NCBI GenBank assembly: GCA_023374025.1 | Contig: SIJG01000003.1 | Span: 2,634,416 to 2,698,415 of the forward strand | Origin: Heterodera schachtii | Lineage: Eukaryota > Nematoda > Chromadorea > Rhabditida > Heteroderidae | Direction: 5' to 3' | Length of the DNA stretch: 64,000 nucleotides | Part shown: positions 59,119 to 64,000 of the stretch, in pieces | Layout of the letters: each line of letters begins with the position of its first letter | Position numbering within the stretch: position 1 is the stretch's first letter | Translations under genes and position numbers: made by a program | The notes under the pieces: model-generated | Told to the model about the DNA's origin: nothing | What the model saw: the letters and a program-made list of their open reading frames with translations, nothing else | Database searches by the model: none

Positions 59119-60045
59119 ATGTTTATCTGAGCTCCCAGATTCAAAAACACCCAAAACCACTTTTATAGGTTTTCTTATGCGCTGAAAACAATAGAACAAT
59201 CAAAATTTTGGCGCGCTCTCAACTTTAAGCCGGTTTTTGAACCGGTTTAAAACTCGAAAAATTGAGGAAAAAGGAGGCCTCCTGACCTTTTAAAAGGGTC
59301 AAACCCAGGCAAATTTGGTATCATTCGAAAGCTCTTGACGAGCTTAGTCTAAAATTCAGGGAATGGAATTGAACGGACGCCATCAGACAATGATAGGTTT
59401 TTGAACCTGTTCAAAATCAATGAAAATTTTGCGCAACTACAAATTAAAAAATTTTTTTTTGCTTATTGCGCTAAAAAACCGCCGCACACTCGACTACGGC
59501 GGCCAGTAGGTGGGGCGAGACTACGGGCTACGGAAGAAGTCCGCGCGTGATCCGCAGGCGGTTGACTGATTGGCGGGGGCCCTTCGGGCCCCCGCAGTCA
59601 ACCGCCTGTGGCGCTCGTCAGACTTTTTCCTCCGCCCTCCGTCTCGCCCCACTACTTGCTCCGTCTTCGCATGCTCCCTTTTGCGAATTTTGCTTTTAAA
59701 TTGTTACATATTTCCCGTTTATTATTTTTCGTTACTGAAGTGTCCATTTTCACTGGGACTCAGTTGTCCCAGTGCTCCGATGGCATCGGCACGACTTCAT
59801 TCCTTGATTTATAGACTTAGCTCGTCAAGAGCTTTCGAATGATACCAAATTTGTGCGAATTTGACCGTTTAAAGGGTCAGGAGGCCCCAGTTTCACTCAA
59901 TTTTTCGAGTTTTAAACTGGTTCAAAAACCGGCTTAAAGTTGAGAGCGCGCCAAAATTTTGATTGTTCTATCGTTTTCAGCGCATAAGAAACCCTATAAA
60001 AGTGGTTTTGAGTGTTTTTGAATCTGGGAGCTCAGATAAACATTT
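59119..60045. mobile_element. Foldback element F with ~220-bp arms and a GC-rich central hairpin
   Basis: The arms run from TTATCTGAGCTCCCAGATTC through AAGCCGGTTTTTGAACCGG to GGTATCATTCGAAAGCTC, mirrored at 59820-60045. The centre (59480-59650) contains a separate GC-rich hairpin. The core GGTATCATTCGAAAGCTC links it to family 1. No target duplication is resolved. Confidence 0.7.
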
Positions 60046-60818
60046 ACCGAAAAATTTTTATTGTACGAACTGCTATTGACCTGATTTTTCATCAAGGCTT
60101 TGGTTTTTCAAAATTTTTAAATTTTTTTACAAAGAATTTTGGGTAAATAAAAGTGCTTATTACGAATTTGAGTTCTATCTTGTAAAATCAAGAAACTTTT
60201 CAAGGAAAAATGGGTAATTTTTTGAAAAATTTGACAATTTTCTTGCCATACATCATTAAAATTTCCAAAAATGTTTCCTTTTTTGAAAATGTGCCCCAAA
60301 ATGATCAAAAATTTGTGACTTTTTGATGAAAAAATATGCTACAACTCGGCGCGCTACGCTAATATTTTAGTATAAAAATGGCATTTTTCTTTTCCTCATC
60401 TTCATTCTATTCTCTCATTATTCTCCCTATATTTCCCTGTCATTTTGTTGCTGCAAATGTCTTCAGAAATTCTGTACGTTTATTATATTTCTTTTTTTGA
60501 AACATTTCGCATTTTATTTTGTCAAATTTTGGCCAAGATTTGTGAGATGAAAAATTTCAAAACCAATTTTGAAAGATTAGCTTTTTTGAGGCTAAAACTT
60601 CACATTTACTTTCTATTCATTGCTTTTCTCTTTCACCATTAATTCATTCATTTCCCCAAATTAATTTTCAGTTTGCGTGCCGTGTTTCTTCTGTTGGTCG
60701 ATTTTGCCACCATTCTTTGGTTCTTTTTTGGCCATGTCAAAAAACGACGACGCCCTCACAAAAACGAAATGTAAAAATAAATTAAACGAGATTTCGTAAA
60801 AATTCTTCAATTTTTCAG
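60046..60818. other. 5' flank of F-box-like copy B
   Basis: From about 60365 the text resembles 26380-26827, including the ATGTCTTCAGAAATTCT block. The true first exon is not established. Confidence 0.45.
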
Positions 60819-62510
60819 CTTTATCTGTGGCGACTGTTGGCTTTTGGTGTTCGATTTTCTTGCGCCTTCTCAACTCGGCCTCGAAATTGCACTGATCAAC
60901 CGCCGCTTTGACTGCATCGTCGACGAACACTTCAAGACACGCAAATGGAAATTGAACAAACAATTTCTTATCCAATGGGACATTGAAGAAAATGGCACGA
61001 AGAAAATGCAAATTGTCAATTCCGATGGAAATCCATTGCCAATCCCACAAAATCCGTTGCCGAACAAAGTCATCGGATTCAGACGCATTCAGATCATGTA
61101 AAAAAAGATTAATTTGTAATTTTTCGCCTACATTTTCGGCTTTTCAGGTACATCGACCAAAATGTCGTCACATTTCTCCGCCGTTTTCATCGTTTTTTTC
61201 GCCGTTTGTTCAACCGATTATGACATTACCACGGGCAATGAACGCATTTTGGAATTTTTTTTGCTTAACATTTGGCCAATGTTCCTCGACTCCATTCGTA
61301 CGATGTTTTTGAACTCCATCGCTTTTCGCCGTTTGCGCCAATTGGCCCCGGCACTGCTCAACGATTCTCCATCCCTTCACTGTCTGTTGTTTGATGACGG
61401 CATTTTCCCGGAATTTCCGCCCGATGACAGTGCCATGGCGTCGGATGGCCAATCGTTGGCCAAATGGTTGTTCACGTCTCGTCCGAGTGGTTTGCCGAAG
61501 GTGCTCAGATGCTCTGTTTATTCACCGGTGGATCAATGGTCGTTAACAATGGAACAGTTTAAAGCGGTGATTATCCCTATTTAATGGGGTTTTTCTCTAA
61601 TTTTTTGTCCCATTTTTAGGCATTTTCCAATGCTTCTTCTCCGATTACTTTACGCAGTTCTTTTTACTTTCCGCCCTCTTCTCCACTTGACTCCGTTGTG
61701 CCATTTGATCTGATCAACGAAGTGACTGGGGAGCAATTGACACTGGAACAATCGGAAAATGCTTTTTGGCTCAGCCGTTGTCCAATTGGATGGGATGAGC
61801 GAAATTGGGAAAATGTGGCGGTTAAAGTGGGTGCTCGAGCGAACCCAATTGACATTGTGATCAGAGATGGCGCATTCGACGACGGGTGAATAATTTTAAA
61901 TGATTTTTTTTGTGGGTTCTGAGTCCAATCGACAATTTATAATTTTGTGCTTTCTCAAATGGTACCAAAAATGTACGGTTAATGGACAAAATTGTGATAA
62001 TTAAGGATGTTTAGTTGATTGGACTCATAAAATATCACTGAACTCATAAAAATTTAATTGGCTTATAATTTGCGGGACTAGGTCGTTTCGGCGCCAGCCC
62101 TTGTTTTTGGACTATAACTTTTTTATTTGTCAACCAAATCTAACAATTTTGGTATCATTCTAAAGCCCTTCACAAGTCTTATTAAACCTACAAAAAACCA
62201 AAAAAAATTTTGTCCTGTAAAAAAGTTATAAAGAAAAAACTTCCAAAATTTTGGCTTTTTTGTAATTTCATGTTATAACTTTTTTGGTAATTGTCTAATC
62301 ACGAAGCAATAGCTTAGAAAAAGCTTCTAAACATGTTAAGCTTTCGAATGATATCAACAATGTTGAATTTGGATGACAAAGAAAAAAGTTCTAGTCTCAA
62401 AACTTGGGCTGGCGCCGAAACGGCGGCGCCGAAACGATACAGGCCCATAATTTGCAATGGATTTTTTCAGTCTTCTCGACGCCGCTTCTCCCGGGCCGAG
62501 TGATCACTGA
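60819..62510 (+). pseudogene. F-box-like family gene, copy B, with the same frame break
   Basis: Exons 60819-61097, 61148-61566, 61620-61885 and 62471-62510 mirror copy A. The sequence has FICGDCWLLVFDFLAPSQ, then YIDQNVVTFLRRFH, a one-base frame change, STDYDITTGNERILEFFLLN, SPSLHCLLFDDGIFPEFP, later WDERNWENVAVKVG and finally LLDAASPGPSDH. Divergence from copy A is moderate and includes an indel run after KWKL. The last intron (61886-62470) is about ten times longer than in copy A because foldback element D is inserted. The function would be substrate choice for an SCF-type ubiquitin ligase if the F-box call is right. Confidence 0.6.
62074..62446. mobile_element. Foldback element D, family 1 (373 bp)
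   Basis: The ends are GGGACTAGGTCGTTTCGGCG and, from the other side, GGGCCTGTATCGTTTCGGCG. Core blocks CTATAACTTTTTTATTTG and GGTATCATTCTAAAGCCC are mirrored. A perfect 9-bp duplication ATAATTTGC (62065-62073 and 62447-62455) flanks it. The paralogous intron at 27893-27950 lacks it. Confidence 0.88.
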
Positions 62511-64000
62511 TCCAGCAGCAGAAGAAATGAATGAATTCAATTGACTGATGCGATTATATGAGCGAAATGATGTTGGCACTTTGCCATTTCAATATTGTCT
62601 AATTGTTTCTCTGTTTGTATTTGACCTTTGCTTGCTCGCAAATGCGTCCATTTCCATTGTATTTTATGTGTATGTAATTAATTAATTCATTGTGAGTAAT
62701 CGTTGATAAAATTGCTAATGATAAAATGGGAAAAGCTGGGGGATATTCGAGACGCAACCCATAAATGCCATGGCACAACAATTTTCTGTTTTTCTTTGGC
62801 TGTAAACTTTTTAGTCAAACGCAACTAGGCATTATTCATAGTACTTTTCGAGTTTGCCAAGAATATTTCAACGTTTTGTACCAGTAGCAGGGGCTAGGAC
62901 AGGGAACTGACCAAAAAAAAAAAAAAATGAGGTGAAGAACGGTAGTGTCGCCAACTTTTTGGCGACGAGAGTCGGCAAATGGGATGGGACATTTGCGGAA
63001 GGGCCCAAATAGGGAAAGAAGGCACCAATGCGAGATGGAAGGCCCCAAGGGCACGGGAGAGCCACTCCCGAGTGCCGTGATCGATCGGATGATCACAATT
63101 TCTTCCATTTCCACCCATTCCATTTTCACCTCGCATTTCTTCCCCGTTTTCACCCCCGCATTTTTTATCCGTCACCACTTTAATTCATTCACATTTTTGT
63201 CCCATCTCACATCTGCCGCCCTTTTCTTTTCTCTCCAATCGCCGCTCACCCAATTTGAATTTGGCCTTTGTCTCATCTTCCCATTGGCCAACATTTTTCT
63301 CCGATTTGCCCCCCCCCCTTCTCCTTTTTTCTTCTCTTTGTATTCGTCGATTTGGACTTTGGACATTTTCTCATTTTTGTCCCTTTTCAATTTGTTTGTC
63401 CATTTCTCATTTGTGCCAGGGAGCCCCTCACTCTCCGCCCATTCACAACTTTTATCGCATACTTAAGGGGCATTCATTTATCATTCATTTTTGCTCATCA
63501 CCGGGGAGGACACCTTCCTTATCTCCCCCTCGGCATCACATCACCCATTTTGTGTGCCATTCATTCATTCACCATTTCCATTGCTCCCCCACAGGGAGAG
63601 TCGCTTCATTTGTCCCCTTTTTTCACATTTCAATCCATTTGAGGGAGATGTCTCCCTTTCCCACTTTTCACACATTTTGCCACGGCACATTGCCGTCTGG
63701 CACATTTCATTTTCCAGTCACTCTGTGACTGGGTTTAATTACCCAAGTTTGAGTTTGAGATTGTCCAATAAATTGCTTTTTATTCTTGTGTCTTCGTCGG
63801 ATCAGGCAAAGGGAAGGGAGCAGCTCCCTGATCAGCCAAGTGATCAGGATCATCCGAATCAGCCCCACCAGCCGGGCATTCAGCAGTTGTCAAGCAGGAC
63901 TCCGACCGGAGGAGTGCCTAATCCTTCCTGCCCCTTCCCTCCCAAATTGTCATCCGTCGTCTTCCCCCATTTCCCTCTCAGTCCTTTCCCGCCCGTGTGA
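62511..64000. other. Unassigned end region
   Basis: The first 260 bp resemble the 3' flank of copy A (28036-28240). From about 63080 the plus strand is strongly C/T-rich (CATTCATT, CCCATTT words) with one ORF open to the window end that looks composition-driven. TGTCCAATAAATTGCTTTTTATTC at 63760-63785 resembles an LTR-type polyadenylation region, but no paired LTR can be seen. Confidence 0.35.

Noticed and set aside
63491..64000. A 169-codon ORF reaching the window end
   Set aside because: It is driven by C/T-rich composition, with Pro/Ser/His repeats and no recognised domain or splice context.

Overview
The window is intron-rich eukaryotic DNA: short introns, AT-rich spacers, many G/C homopolymer runs and trinucleotide-repeat coding stretches. 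The gene set is metazoan (SAFB-like factor, KCTD, RIOK3, mLST8, RalGAP alpha, LENG1, histones H2B and H4, small heat-shock protein). A divergent F-box-like family that I associate with cyst nematodes, non-canonical GC-AG introns and TTAGGC-like sequence suggest a plant-parasitic nematode of the Globodera/Heterodera type. That assignment is inference from recalled protein families; no search was run.

Layout: 1-4275 holds a foldback element (435-817), a small heat-shock gene (minus, 1103-1808) and a hAT-like non-autonomous transposon (2082-3387) with a second foldback element nested in it. From 4276 to 12804 (minus) lies a 12-exon SAFB-like gene (SAP + RRM + Glu/Arg-rich coiled coil), with an opposite-strand KCTD gene inside intron 1. 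From 12.6 to 22.6 kb is a duplicated and scrambled block: a broken RIOK3 copy, a small ubiquitin-like gene, inverted fragments of downstream genes, an orphan SAP exon, then the intact 8-exon riok-3 gene.

From 22.6 to 28.0 kb are broken or frame-shifted F-box-like family members. From 29.6 to 49.8 kb there is a plus-strand series: an unassigned 102-aa gene, lst-8 with an unusual Q/H/P-rich insertion, a 27-exon RalGAP alpha gene with one apparent frameshift, and a LENG1 homologue. From 50.8 to 57.5 kb is a histone locus: divergent H2B and H4 genes, each with two introns and a canonical 3' stem-loop, plus an H4 pseudogene fused to fragments of the heat-shock gene. From 55.7 to 62.5 kb is a cluster of long foldback repeats, including nested insertions, and another F-box-like paralogue whose last intron carries a foldback element with a clean 9-bp target duplication. 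The last 1.5 kb has no recognised gene.

The genes are mostly unrelated housekeeping functions. The one pathway link is LST8 (TOR complex subunit) beside RalGAP alpha (GAP for Ral, reported to restrain mTORC1). The most distinctive content is the two foldback repeat families and the complementary decay of a duplicated head-to-head gene pair.
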